Source: Candidatus Flexifilum breve
Lineage (GTDB): Bacteria > Chloroflexota > Anaerolineae > Aggregatilineales > Phototrophicaceae
NCBI GenBank assembly: GCA_016717205.1
Contig: JADKGC010000003.1
Coordinates: 682,001 to 746,000, forward strand
Direction of reading: 5' to 3'
Length of the DNA stretch: 64,000 bases
Of the stretch, positions 10,510 to 18,860 are shown piece by piece; within the stretch, counting starts at the first letter, position 1, and every line of letters begins with the position of its first letter. The position numbers were made by a program, and so were the translations under genes. The notes under the pieces are model-generated. The model made no database searches, was not told where the DNA came from, and saw only the letters and a program-made list of their open reading frames with translations.

Positions 10510-11625
10510 TTAGTTCGCCACGCCTCCCTTCACTTGAGCTTGCTCAACCACCTGCGAAGTCGCTTGTTGAAGCACAAGCTGACGCTGCAGTCGCTGCTGG
10601 AATTGGTCGATCACGACGGCGAGGATGATCACGAAGCCGGTGATGGCGACCTGCACGAATTCGGATAGGCCGATCAAGACCATGCCGTTGTTGAGCACGC
10701 CGATCACGAACGCGCCCACAATCGTGCCGAAGATGGTGCCGCGCCCGCCGCTCAGTGAGGTTCCGCCGAGCACGACGACCGCGATGGCATTCAGTTCATA
10801 GTTCGTGCCCGTCGCGGGGTGAGCCGCTACGAGCTGCGAGGTGAGGATGAGGCCGACAACCGCCGCGCAGAAGCCGGAAATCATGTAGACGAGCACCTTG
10901 ACGCGGTTGACACGCACGCCGGAGAGTTCCGCGGCGCGTTCGTTGCCGCCGACGGCATACACCTGCCGACCAAATGGCGTCTTGAGCGCGACGAAGGTCG
11001 CGATGATGGCGAACACGATCATCAGCCAGATGGGATAGGGCAGATTGAGGATCGTGCCCGTGCCGAGCAGCGGGAAACCCGTGTTGCCGAGCGCTTCGAG
11101 GCCGACGAGGTTCGGGAAGGTCGCGCCGTTGGAACGCAAGAGTGCCCCACCACGCGCCAGATACAGCATGCCGAGCGTGGCGATGAACGGCGTCACATTG
11201 AAGCGCGTGATGACGATGCCGTTGATCATGCCGATGAACATCCCGACCAGCAGTGTGAGCAGCATGACGATGGGGATGTTGAAGAAGATCGACACGCCGA
11301 AGATGGGCAGGACCAGCCCTTCGTTGATGAGGCCGCCCGCGATCATCCCGCAAATGCCGACGATGGAGCCGACCGACAGGTCAATGCCACCCGTCAGGAT
11401 GACGAAGGTCATGCCGATGCCGAGGATGGCGTTGATGGCCAACTGCTTGACGAGGATGATCAGGTTGCCCGTCGTCAGGAAGGCGGGCGCGGTGAACGAG
11501 AAGATCACCACGAGGATGAACAGCGCGATCAATGTGCGGAGCTGCAAAAACAGCATGCGCGGGTCGCGGCGAATATCAGGTTTCTTGGCGGTGCTGCGCA
11601 CAGTCATGGGTTTTGCCTGGCTCAT
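10510..11625 (-). CDS. Ribose-type ABC importer permease (RbsC-like)
   Basis: Inner-membrane permease of a carbohydrate uptake 2 (CUT2) importer, 371 residues, with about eight to ten predicted hydrophobic helices from residue 30 on. Typical family stretches are GMTFVILTGGIDLSVGSIVG, the cytoplasmic coupling segment VGGNERAAELSGVRV and AIAVVVLGGTSLSGGRGTIFGT. The start overlaps the ATPase stop by 4 bases. It should form a homodimeric channel that works with the RbsA-like ATPase and the duplicated binding protein on either side of it. Confidence 0.93.
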   Translation of the reverse strand: MSQAKPMTVRSTAKKPDIRRDPRMLFLQLRTLIALFILVVIFSFTAPAFLTTGNLIILVKQLAINAILGIGMTFVILTGGIDLSVGSIVGICGMIAGGLINEGLVLPIFGVSIFFNIPIVMLLTLLVGMFIGMINGIVITRFNVTPFIATLGMLYLARGGALLRSNGATFPNLVGLEALGNTGFPLLGTGTILNLPYPIWLMIVFAIIATFVALKTPFGRQVYAVGGNERAAELSGVRVNRVKVLVYMISGFCAAVVGLILTSQLVAAHPATGTNYELNAIAVVVLGGTSLSGGRGTIFGTIVGAFVIGVLNNGMVLIGLSEFVQVAITGFVIILAVVIDQFQQRLQRQLVLQQATSQVVEQAQVKGGVAN

Positions 11626-13160
11626 GCCGATACCTCTTCTAAGGTGCGAACGGACGCGGCGACAATCGCCTCTTGGGTCAATTCAGAACGATCAAATTCA
11701 GCGGTGATGCAGCCTTTGGCCATCACGAGCACGCGGTCGGCCATGGCGAGGACTTCTTTCAGCTCGGAGGAGACGAACACGACGGCCAGTCCCTTCAGCG
11801 CGAGCTGATTCATGATCTCGAAGATTTCGCCTTTCGCCGCGACGTCGATGCCGCGCGTCGGCTCATCCATCATGAGGACTTTCGGTTCGGTCAGCAGACT
11901 CTTGCCGACGACGACCTTTTGCTGGTTGCCGCCGCTCAGGGAGGTGACGAGGTTCGCCACATCCGACACTTTGATGCGCAGTTCGCCGACTTCCTGCTGC
12001 ACTCCGGCCTTCTCTTTGCGCGCGGACAGGTAGAAGCGGTTGAGGAAGCGTGTCAGGCTGGCGAGCGTGATGTTGTGCGCCACGGACTGCTTTTGCACCA
12101 GACCGCGGAGCTGGCGATCTTCAGGGATGAGCGCCAAGCCTTTGCGGATGCGGGTGCGGATGTCGTCGCGGTTGGTGAGCGTCGCGCCATCCAACCAGAT
12201 GGATCCGCTGGCTTCCGGGTGCAGCCCGATTAAGCTTTCGAGCAGTTCGGTGCGTCCTGCGCCCATCAAGCCGTAGATGCCGAGGATTTCGCCGCTGCGC
12301 ACGGAAAAGCTGACGTGATCGACGACGTAGCCGCCGCCCGAACGGGGCAGCGACAGGTTGTCGACACGCAGCAAATCTTTGGTCGCGGCGTGGTCGCTGC
12401 GATGAAACAGCGCTTCTGGCCGCCGCCCGACCATCTTCTCGACAATCCAGTTGAGCGAAACGTCACTGGCGGGCGCTTCGGCGACGAGATGGCCGTCGCG
12501 CAGCACGGTGAAGTAGTCGCCGATTTGCAGCAATTCGTCGAACTTGTGCGAGATATAGACGATGGAGACGTTCTGCGCCTTGAGTTCGCGAATGATGCGG
12601 AACAGCACTTCGACTTCCGTGTTGCTCAGCGCCGAGGTTGGCTCATCCATGATGAGAATGCGCACGTTCTGCGCCAGCGCTTTGGCGATCTCGATGATCT
12701 GCTGCTGGCCGATGCGCAGGTCGCCGACCAGCGTTTTCGGCTCAACATCGAGTTCGAGGCGCTGCATCAGTTCCCGCGTGATGCGCTGCTGCTCAGCTTC
12801 GCGGATCATCCCGGTCGGCGTGACGAGTTCGCGCGCCATGAAGATGTTTTCCGACACGCTCAGGTTCGGATACAGATTCAGTTCCTGATAGATGATGCCG
12901 ATGCCATGCCGGGACGCCTCACGTGGCGAACGCACGGTAATCGGTTTCCCATCCAGCAGTAGCGTGCCGCTGGTAGGCGATTCGACCCCGGCGAGGATTT
13001 TCATCAGCGTGCTCTTGCCCGCCCCATTCTCGCCGATCAGCACGTTCACTTTGCCCGGATAGATGTTGAAATCGACATCTTGCAGGGCGACCGTGCCGGG
13101 GTAGACCTTGGTGACCTTCTCCGCATGCAGGATGACTGATTCGGTCGTCATGATCATCAA
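11622..13160 (-). CDS. Ribose-type ABC importer ATPase, two fused nucleotide-binding domains (RbsA-like)
   Basis: Cytoplasmic ATPase of a CUT2 sugar importer, 512 residues. Domain 1 (about 10-240) has Walker A GENGAGKST, signature RIGQQQIIEIAKAL and Walker B ILIMDEPTSAL. Domain 2 (about 255-505) has the degenerate GLMGAGRTELLES typical of RbsA-type second domains, signature LSGGNQQKVVVGK and Walker B VLMMDEPTRGIDV. The start overlaps the DUF2291 gene stop and the end overlaps the permease start, so these genes are tightly coupled. Several Met codons near the start (MMIM) leave a few residues of uncertainty. Confidence 0.94.
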   Translation of the reverse strand: MMIMTTESVILHAEKVTKVYPGTVALQDVDFNIYPGKVNVLIGENGAGKSTLMKILAGVESPTSGTLLLDGKPITVRSPREASRHGIGIIYQELNLYPNLSVSENIFMARELVTPTGMIREAEQQRITRELMQRLELDVEPKTLVGDLRIGQQQIIEIAKALAQNVRILIMDEPTSALSNTEVEVLFRIIRELKAQNVSIVYISHKFDELLQIGDYFTVLRDGHLVAEAPASDVSLNWIVEKMVGRRPEALFHRSDHAATKDLLRVDNLSLPRSGGGYVVDHVSFSVRSGEILGIYGLMGAGRTELLESLIGLHPEASGSIWLDGATLTNRDDIRTRIRKGLALIPEDRQLRGLVQKQSVAHNITLASLTRFLNRFYLSARKEKAGVQQEVGELRIKVSDVANLVTSLSGGNQQKVVVGKSLLTEPKVLMMDEPTRGIDVAAKGEIFEIMNQLALKGLAVVFVSSELKEVLAMADRVLVMAKGCITAEFDRSELTQEAIVAASVRTLEEVSA

Positions 13161-13822
13161 CCGCTGATCGTCAGTTCGGCGGGCGTGACGACGATTTGAT
13201 CAAGTTCCGCCAGCGTGAACGCGCCGTAGAAGGTGATGCTCTTGCCGTTCAGCGACGACAGATCGCCGATGGGCGTGAGGATCTGCGTGTTGATGCGCGC
13301 ATGCATCTCATTGGAAACGGACGCATATTCCATTTGATTGGTGAATTGGTTGAACTGGATGAATGGCAGCGAGTCCCGCAGCGCCGTCCCGCGAATGACG
13401 GGGCCAATCGCCAGCGCATAATCGGCCGTGCCATCGCCGTTCGCGTCGATGGGCGCAAGACCAGCCCGCGATTCGAGATTCACTTCGGTGATCGTACCGG
13501 AGCCGGTCACCATGAAGCTGTACGGCTGGCGTCCCTCATGGCGGCCATACTGTTCCGCCGCACCTGCTTCGTCAGCCCGCAGCGCGTCGAGCACCGTCAT
13601 GATGTCGTTCGCCTGTTCGTGCAGCACGGGGATCACCTGCTCATCCCACAACTGCGCGACGTAATTGGCCGCATTGAACTGTTGATCTTCATTGCCAATG
13701 ATGGCTTTGCCCGTGACAGGATCGAGAGGGCGAATCGTGGCGAGCGTACACCCGCTGAGCAGCACCGCACAGAGGACAAGGATGCTCAGAGCAACCCTGC
13801 TGGTCGAAGGCGACAATTTCAT
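13157..13822 (-). CDS. DUF2291-family lipoprotein
   Basis: Predicted lipoprotein of 221 residues; the signal peptide ends in a lipobox (VLLSGC), so the mature Cys lies near residue 25. The rest matches the DUF2291 type often found beside CUT2 sugar importers; its function is not established. It heads the nine-gene operon and overlaps the ATPase start. The ATG at 13822 was preferred to an upstream in-frame GTG at 13840 because it gives a normal signal peptide and has a weak purine-rich site upstream. A role as an accessory factor of the importer is inference from context. Confidence 0.75.
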   Translation of the reverse strand: MKLSPSTSRVALSILVLCAVLLSGCTLATIRPLDPVTGKAIIGNEDQQFNAANYVAQLWDEQVIPVLHEQANDIMTVLDALRADEAGAAEQYGRHEGRQPYSFMVTGSGTITEVNLESRAGLAPIDANGDGTADYALAIGPVIRGTALRDSLPFIQFNQFTNQMEYASVSNEMHARINTQILTPIGDLSSLNGKSITFYGAFTLAELDQIVVTPAELTISG

Positions 13823-13855
13823 ACTTTGATCTTTCGACACATCAAACCAATGATT

Positions 13856-13895
13856 AGTTTGAATATTTATGCACTACCTAATTTTTATTCAAACT
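13856..13895. promoter_or_regulatory. Inverted repeat, candidate SorC-family operator
   Basis: Arms AGTTTGAATA and TATTCAAACT are perfect complements separated by 20 bases. They lie 34 bases upstream of the first gene of the operon whose last gene is the SorC regulator. The operator role is inference from position and symmetry. Confidence 0.5.
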
Positions 13896-14089
13896 ACATC
13901 AAAGATAATCAACTTCCGGGCGGTTGTCAACAGATGAATGTCATCGGCACGAGCGGCGGACACAGTCTTGTGCACTTTGCTGCACTGCTGGCAGCACCGG
14001 GCAACCCGGCTGGTCGTTGCAGGCGTTCAAACGGGACCCGATTCAATGTGAAATCTCGCTAATTTGGTTGACGAAAAACTAGGGGATTT

Positions 14090-14116
14090 CCCCCAATTTT
14101 GAGCAGCATTTGGGGG
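14090..14116. other. Stem-loop in the divergent promoter region
   Basis: CCCCCAA and TTGGGGG pair across 13 bases. It has no T-run and no gene directly before it. It may be a binding site or simply structure. Confidence 0.35.
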
Positions 14117-14155
14117 TAACAACTGTCACTTTTTCTCGTGGAAAGCCCGAACAAT

Positions 14156-14169
14156 TGCAAGCGCTTTCA
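14156..14169. promoter_or_regulatory. LacI-type operator (TGCAAGCGCTTTCA)
   Basis: Near-perfect palindrome around AAGCGCTT, the usual core of LacI/CcpA-family operators. It lies about 22 bases upstream of a candidate -35 box for the importer at 14.4 kb. Its sequence differs from the TTGAA-type operators of the LacI gene at 18.9 kb, so a regulator encoded elsewhere is likely. Confidence 0.55.
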
Positions 14170-14190
14170 GAATCCGGCTCAAAACCGATT

Positions 14191-14217
14191 TTGTTTGCTT
14201 CAGATGGTGTATATAAT
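14191..14217 (+). promoter_or_regulatory. Candidate sigma-70 promoter of the second importer
   Basis: A perfect TATAAT at 14212-14217 is preceded by TTGTTT at 14191-14196 with a 15-base spacer. Transcription would start about 160 bases before the binding-protein gene. Confidence 0.45.
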
Positions 14218-14383
14218 CGTGGGAACGTTGCCAAACATAACCGTCTACCGATGCTTGTACGGCAGCGCGGAAGATCCTAAGTCATGGTCGCCGCAAGCGG
14301 ATCATGAACCGGAGTAGGGCATAACAGAAGTAGTTTGAAGTTCGTTTTCGCTCAAATTTTTCTCTATTCAAGGGGATGTCCCA

Positions 14384-15520
14384 ATGCATTCCAAGTTTGT
14401 CCGTGTTCTCTCCATTTTATTTGTGTTCGCCCTCGTTTTGGGGATGAGTGTCTCGGTCGTTCGTGGGCAGGATCCGATCAAGGTCGGTCTGTCGTTCTCG
14501 GATTTCGCTACTGAACGGTGGCGTAATGAAGAAATTCTGATGCGCGGCCTGCTGGAAGACCTCGGCTACGAAGTGATTTCGCAGGAAGCGAATCATGACG
14601 TCGTGCTGCAGAACAACCAGATCGACAACATGGTCACGCAGGGCGTGGCGGCGATCATCGTGGTCGCTGAAGACGGCGACGCTGCTGCGACCGCGGTTGA
14701 TGCCGCTGCCGCCGCTGGTGTGCATGTTCTGGCTTACGACCGCCTGATCAAGTCCCCCAATATTGCTGCGTACCTCTCCTTCAACAACGTGGAAGTCGGC
14801 CGTCAGCAAGCGCTGGGCGTGCTCGCCGCGCTCGACATCGACGGTGGCACGTGGACCGCTGAAAACCCCGTCCGCCTCGTCAAGCTGGGTGGCAGCCCCA
14901 CCGACAACAACGCGATCCTGTTCCGTCAGGGTCAAGATGAAATTCTCCAGCCGTACGTTGACTCCGGCGTCATTCAGGTCGTCGCCGATCAGTGGGTTGA
15001 CAACTGGGATGCGACCAATGCCCTCCGCATTATGGAAAACGTCCTCACCGCGCAGAACAACGAGATCGATGCCGTGGTGGCCTCGAATGACGGTACCGCC
15101 CTTGGCGCGCTGCAAGCGCTTGCAGCTCAGGGTCTGGCGGGCGTCGTCCCGATCTCCGGTCAGGATGCGACGGCGGATGGCGTGAACAGCATTGTGCGCG
15201 GCCAACTGACGGTCTCGATCCTCAAGGACATCCGTGATCTGTCGCCGCTCGCGGTCGAACTGATCGATGCCCTCATCAAGGGTGAAGACATTCCTGAACT
15301 GCAGACGTTCACGATGGCCGAACTGACCAATGACCCGGCGCGTGAAGGCGAAGTGCAGGCGTACTTCCTGCCCGTGTTCCAGGTCAATGCGGAAAATGCG
15401 TACGACTTGGTCGTCGCCAGCGGCTTCCAGGCGTATGATGATGTGTACCGCGATGTGCCGGAAAACGAACGTCCGCCGCGTCCGGAAATGATGGAAGCCA
15501 CCGCAGAAGCTTCGAGCTAA
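14384..15520 (+). CDS. Multiple-sugar/xylose-type ABC importer binding protein (ChvE/XylF-like)
   Basis: Secreted solute receptor, 378 residues, with signal peptide about residues 1-28 (ending SVVRGQ). The mature part is a type-1 periplasmic binding fold: KVGLSFSDFATERWRNEE at the first strand, VVAEDGDAAATAVDAAAAAGVHVLAYDRLI, the hinge-side KLGGSPTDNNAILFRQGQ and ISGQDATADGVNSIVRG near the C-terminal lobe. These runs are typical of the ChvE/XylF group that binds pentoses and hexoses. A stem-loop after the stop probably gives it higher expression than the ATPase and permease downstream. The exact sugar is not predictable. Confidence 0.9.
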   Translation: MHSKFVRVLSILFVFALVLGMSVSVVRGQDPIKVGLSFSDFATERWRNEEILMRGLLEDLGYEVISQEANHDVVLQNNQIDNMVTQGVAAIIVVAEDGDAAATAVDAAAAAGVHVLAYDRLIKSPNIAAYLSFNNVEVGRQQALGVLAALDIDGGTWTAENPVRLVKLGGSPTDNNAILFRQGQDEILQPYVDSGVIQVVADQWVDNWDATNALRIMENVLTAQNNEIDAVVASNDGTALGALQALAAQGLAGVVPISGQDATADGVNSIVRGQLTVSILKDIRDLSPLAVELIDALIKGEDIPELQTFTMAELTNDPAREGEVQAYFLPVFQVNAENAYDLVVASGFQAYDDVYRDVPENERPPRPEMMEATAEASS

Positions 15521-15597
15521 TCACGCTCTGCGCGTGCGCAAGTTGATGTTGTAGTACCGCCAGCAAAACTTCTGTTATGCCCAAGCAATCTGTAAGG

Positions 15598-15634
15598 GGA
15601 CTCTCGGGCTGCATTCCGCCACGGGAGTCCTTTT
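15598..15634 (+). terminator. Intercistronic stem-loop with T-run, likely partial terminator
   Basis: An 8-bp stem (GGACTCTC with GGGAGTCC, one G-U pair) is followed by TTTT, between the binding-protein stop and the ATPase start. This is the usual place for partial termination that favours the binding protein. Confidence 0.6.
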
Positions 15635-15655
15635 ACCACTAAGGACAGTAAATTT

Positions 15656-17221
15656 ATGGCGAACGCGAGCACTGCAAATATCCTTGAGTTTCAAAATGTA
15701 ACCAAACGTTTTGCCGGGGTCACGGCCCTGAATGATGTTTCTTTCAGCATCCGACGCGGTGAAATCCACGGGCTGTGTGGCGAAAACGGCGCGGGCAAGT
15801 CGACCTTGATGAAGATCCTCTCCGGGGTGTACCCCGCGGGGACGTATGAAGGCCATGTGCTCTACGACGGCCATGAGCTCAAACTGGAACACAGTTCGAT
15901 CCGTCAGGCCGCTGATGAGGGGATCGCCATTGTGTACCAAGAGCTGACACTCGTGCCCAGCATGACGGTCGGCGAGAATATCTTCCTCGGCAAAGAGCCA
16001 GTCGAGCGCGGCGTGATCAACTGGGACAAGCTGTATGCCGACACCAAGCAGCTCCTTGAACGCTATAAACTGGATATCGTGCCGCAGAAGCTGGTCGGCA
16101 GCCTCGGCGTCGGCAAAATGCAGATGACCGAAATCGCCAAAGCGATTTCCGGCAATGCGCAGGTGCTCATTCTCGACGAGCCGACCAGCGCGCTCACCGA
16201 ATCTGAAGTCGAAAAGCTCATGGAAATTCTGGAGACGCTCAAGGCGCACGGCGTCACCTGCATTTACATCACCCACAAGCTCGAAGAGCTGTTCCGCATC
16301 ACCGATCGGATCACCATCCTGCGCGATGGCAAAGTGATCACCTCGCAGCCAACCGCCGACCTCAACCGCGAACTGCTGGTGAGTCACATGGTCGGTCGTG
16401 AGATGAAGGAACGCTTCCCCGAAGGCCACCATGCGACTGATCGGGTTGTGCTGGACGTGAGCGATCTCCATGCGAAAGACCCGGAAACCAACCGCGAAAT
16501 CGTCAAGGGCGTCACGTTCCAACTACACGCGGGCGAAATCCTCGGCATCGCCGGGTTGATGGGCTCGGGACGCACCGAACTGGTCGCGACCATCTTCGGC
16601 GAATACGGCAAGATCACCAGTGGCTCGATCAAGCTGAACGGCGAGCCGATTGAACTCAAGAGCTCGCGCGAAGCCGTAGCGCATGGTATCGGCCTCGTGC
16701 CCGAAGACCGCAAAACGCATGGACTGGTCCTCATCCAGTCGATTCTCAAGAACATCTCGCTGGCCAACCTGCCCCAGTTCTCGTCCCTGTTTGCGATTGA
16801 CAAGGACGCCGAATTGAAACGCAGCCTGCAGTACGCCAAGAGTCTCGCCATCAAAGCGCCGCATCTGAATGTGCCCGTCGACTCGCTGTCCGGCGGCAAT
16901 CAGCAGAAGGTGGTCATCTCCAAGTGGCTGATGTCACAGCCTAAGGTGCTCATCCTGGATGATCCCACGCGCGGCATTGATGTCGGCGCGAAATATGAGA
17001 TCTACAAGCTGATGCGCGAACTGGCGGCGCAGGGTATGGCCATCATCATGATCTCGTCCGAACTGGAAGAAGTGCTCGGTATGAGCGACCGCATTATGGT
17101 CATGAGCGGCGGACGGTCGGCGGGGATTATGCCCGCGGAAGGTGCGACGCAGGAAAAGATCATGGCGCTGGCGACTGGAACCACTCTCTCGCAGCCAAGC
17201 GCTCTTCTCAACGAAGCCTAG
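15656..17221 (+). CDS. Sugar ABC importer ATPase with two nucleotide-binding domains (XylG/MmsA-like)
   Basis: CUT2-type ATPase of 521 residues. Domain 1 has Walker A GENGAGKST, signature LGVGKMQMTEIAKAI and Walker B VLILDEPTSALTESE. Domain 2 (from about 265) has the degenerate loop GLMGSGRTELVAT, then RKTHGLVL, signature LSGGNQQKVVISKWL and Walker B VLILDDPTRGIDVG. It starts 135 bases after the binding-protein gene and the permease follows after 32 bases, so the three form one importer. Within the family it looks closer to XylG/MmsA than to the RbsA-like protein at 11.6 kb. Confidence 0.94.
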   Translation: MANASTANILEFQNVTKRFAGVTALNDVSFSIRRGEIHGLCGENGAGKSTLMKILSGVYPAGTYEGHVLYDGHELKLEHSSIRQAADEGIAIVYQELTLVPSMTVGENIFLGKEPVERGVINWDKLYADTKQLLERYKLDIVPQKLVGSLGVGKMQMTEIAKAISGNAQVLILDEPTSALTESEVEKLMEILETLKAHGVTCIYITHKLEELFRITDRITILRDGKVITSQPTADLNRELLVSHMVGREMKERFPEGHHATDRVVLDVSDLHAKDPETNREIVKGVTFQLHAGEILGIAGLMGSGRTELVATIFGEYGKITSGSIKLNGEPIELKSSREAVAHGIGLVPEDRKTHGLVLIQSILKNISLANLPQFSSLFAIDKDAELKRSLQYAKSLAIKAPHLNVPVDSLSGGNQQKVVISKWLMSQPKVLILDDPTRGIDVGAKYEIYKLMRELAAQGMAIIMISSELEEVLGMSDRIMVMSGGRSAGIMPAEGATQEKIMALATGTTLSQPSALLNEA

Positions 17222-17253
17222 TGAACATCCACCTATTTAAGAGGTAGTTTCTT

Positions 17254-18477
17254 ATGAGCTCGATTTCTTCAGCCTCACCATCCTCGTCGGGAGCGTCGGG
17301 TCCTTTGGTCGGCATCGCCAAACTGCTGCGCGCTAATTTACAGACCTACGCGCTGATCTTCGCCACGGTCATCATCTGGCTGTACTTCTCCTACCTGACC
17401 AACGGCAGTTTCCTGTCGCCGCAGAACTTCTCCAACCTGTTCCGGCAAATGGTAATCACGGGCTTCCTCTCGGTCGGGATGGTGCTGGTCATCGTCACCG
17501 GTAACATCGACCTGTCGGTCGGCAAGCTCGCCGGGTTCGTCTCGGTCGTAGTCGCCGCCGTGCAAGCCAATTTCCTGACCGTGCAGTTCCCCGACCAGCC
17601 GATTCTGATCGCGGCGCTGTCGGTGGGGACGGGCATCGCGGTCGGCTTCCTGTGGGGCGTTGTGCAGGGCTACATCATCGCTTATCTGCGCGTGACCGCC
17701 TTCATCGTGACCCTCGGCAGCAGTTGGCTGCTCAACGGCTTGATCCTGCTCGTGACCGAAGGCCGTACCATTCCGGCGAATCAGCCCACTTTCGCGCAGA
17801 TCGCGCAGGGCTACCTGCCCAATGAAATCGGCTGGATCATCGCGGTCATCACGATCATCCTGTTGTTCTACGGCATGATCAGCGGTCGCCGTCGTAAGCG
17901 CCGTTACGATTTCGAACTGCCGCCCATGGCGCTGGATATCGCCAAGACCGTCGGTTTCTCCGTGCTGGTGGTGGGTTATGTCTACATGGTCAACCAGTAC
18001 CGCGGTATTCAAGCCCCGGTGCTGCTGCTGGCGCTCGTCGCGCTGGCCGTCGCCTATGTGTCGAACAATACGCGCTTTGGACGCTACGCCTACGCCATTG
18101 GCGGCAATCGACAAGCGGCGCAGTTCTCCGGGGTCAACATCCGGCGCAACCTCTTCACGATCTTCGTGCTGATGGGCACGCTGTGCGGCGTCTCCGGCGT
18201 AACGCTGGCCTCGTATGTCGGCTATGGCACGATTTCGGCGGGGCAAGGCTATGAGCTCGATGCCATCGCCGCGTGTATCCTTGGCGGCACATCGACGCTC
18301 GGCGGTGTCGGGACGGTGTTCGGCGCAATGGTCGGTTCGATCATCATGGTCAGCCTGACCAACGGTCTGCAAATGACCAACACGCCCGCGGCCCTCCAGT
18401 ACGTGCTCAAGGGCATTGTGCTGGTCATCGCCGTGTACGCGGACATTCGCATCAAGCGCGGCAGCAGCAACAGCTAA
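17254..18477 (+). CDS. Sugar ABC importer permease (XylH/MmsB-like)
   Basis: Inner-membrane permease of 407 residues with about ten hydrophobic segments. Family stretches include GFLSVGMVLVIVTGNIDLSVGKLAG, IGGNRQAAQFSGVNIRRN and ELDAIAACILGGTSTLGGVGTVFG. A basic cytoplasmic loop (GRRRKRRYDFELPPM, near 210-224) lies between the two halves, a feature of the longer XylH-type permeases. It starts 32 bases after the ATPase gene behind an AAGAGG-type ribosome site and is followed by a strong terminator, so it ends the operon. Confidence 0.93.
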   Translation: MSSISSASPSSSGASGPLVGIAKLLRANLQTYALIFATVIIWLYFSYLTNGSFLSPQNFSNLFRQMVITGFLSVGMVLVIVTGNIDLSVGKLAGFVSVVVAAVQANFLTVQFPDQPILIAALSVGTGIAVGFLWGVVQGYIIAYLRVTAFIVTLGSSWLLNGLILLVTEGRTIPANQPTFAQIAQGYLPNEIGWIIAVITIILLFYGMISGRRRKRRYDFELPPMALDIAKTVGFSVLVVGYVYMVNQYRGIQAPVLLLALVALAVAYVSNNTRFGRYAYAIGGNRQAAQFSGVNIRRNLFTIFVLMGTLCGVSGVTLASYVGYGTISAGQGYELDAIAACILGGTSTLGGVGTVFGAMVGSIIMVSLTNGLQMTNTPAALQYVLKGIVLVIAVYADIRIKRGSSNS

Positions 18478-18499
18478 ACTCTGCCAGTTCCCGTAACTC

Positions 18500-18545
18500 A
18501 ACAGCGGCGGACGATTGCACAATCGTCCGCCGCTGTTTTGTTTTC
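18500..18545 (+). terminator. Strong rho-independent terminator
   Basis: A perfect 18-bp stem (18500-18517 with 18520-18537) is followed by a T-rich tail. It ends the second importer operon. Confidence 0.9.
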
Positions 18546-18582
18546 CGATTTTTCCAAAGCCACAAAGCGCATGTCAGCCAAA

Positions 18583-18602
18583 GGACGAGGCATGCCTCGT
18601 CC
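18583..18602. repeat. 20-bp perfect palindrome GGACGAGGCATGCCTCGTCC
   Basis: It lies in the non-coding gap after the importer terminator, next to a second, longer palindrome. The pair looks like small dispersed intergenic repeats. No second copy was found in this window. Confidence 0.5.
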
Positions 18603-18626
18603 CTACACATACGCACTTATCTGTCT

Positions 18627-18661
18627 CCCCTCCCCGAATTCGGGGAGGGGCCGGGGGTGAG
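18627..18661. repeat. GC-rich palindromic intergenic repeat
   Basis: A perfect 24-bp palindrome (CCCCTCCCCGAA followed by its complement) runs into CCGGGGGTGAGG. G/C-run sequences like this are common as dispersed small intergenic repeats in several bacterial phyla. The gap 18546-18777 otherwise shows nothing coding. Confidence 0.5.
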
Positions 18662-18777
18662 GTCGGAATCTGCCCTCTTTCAACCCTCTCATACCTCGTC
18701 CTGCCTCAGCGTCTATTGGATAGGGGCTTAGGTTGTCCTGCGCCCAGACCTGATTTCACCGGTTGCTGATCAACTAC

Positions 18778-18806
18778 TTGACACGACTAGAGATTCGTGT
18801 TTTACT
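18778..18806 (+). promoter_or_regulatory. Sigma-70-like promoter of the LacI regulator gene
   Basis: A consensus TTGACA at 18778-18783 is followed after 17 bases by TTTACT. The LacI operator starts 4 bases further on, over the expected transcription start, so autorepression is likely. Confidence 0.6.
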
Positions 18807-18810
18807 GTAA

Positions 18811-18824
18811 TTGAACCGGTTCAA
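18811..18824. promoter_or_regulatory. LacI-family operator TTGAACCGGTTCAA
   Basis: Perfect 14-bp palindrome just downstream of the promoter and 36 bases before the regulator start codon. A near-identical site precedes the importer genes. Confidence 0.8.
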
Positions 18825-18860
18825 ATTATGTCTTTTCCGGTCATTCTTTGGTGCTCAAAT

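Larger units (their letters stand above)
13823..14383. other. Divergent promoter region between two sugar importers
   Basis: This 561-bp gap separates the minus-strand operon from the plus-strand importer. It is AT-rich near 13850-13910 and holds an inverted repeat near the left operon, a stem-loop near 14.1 kb and a LacI-type palindrome plus promoter near 14.2 kb, each listed separately. No coding sequence is convincing. Confidence 0.7.

Noticed and set aside
17338..18522. 394-codon minus-strand open frame opposite the second importer permease
   Set aside because: Shadow; Asp/His/Arg-rich with no hydrophobic core or motifs.
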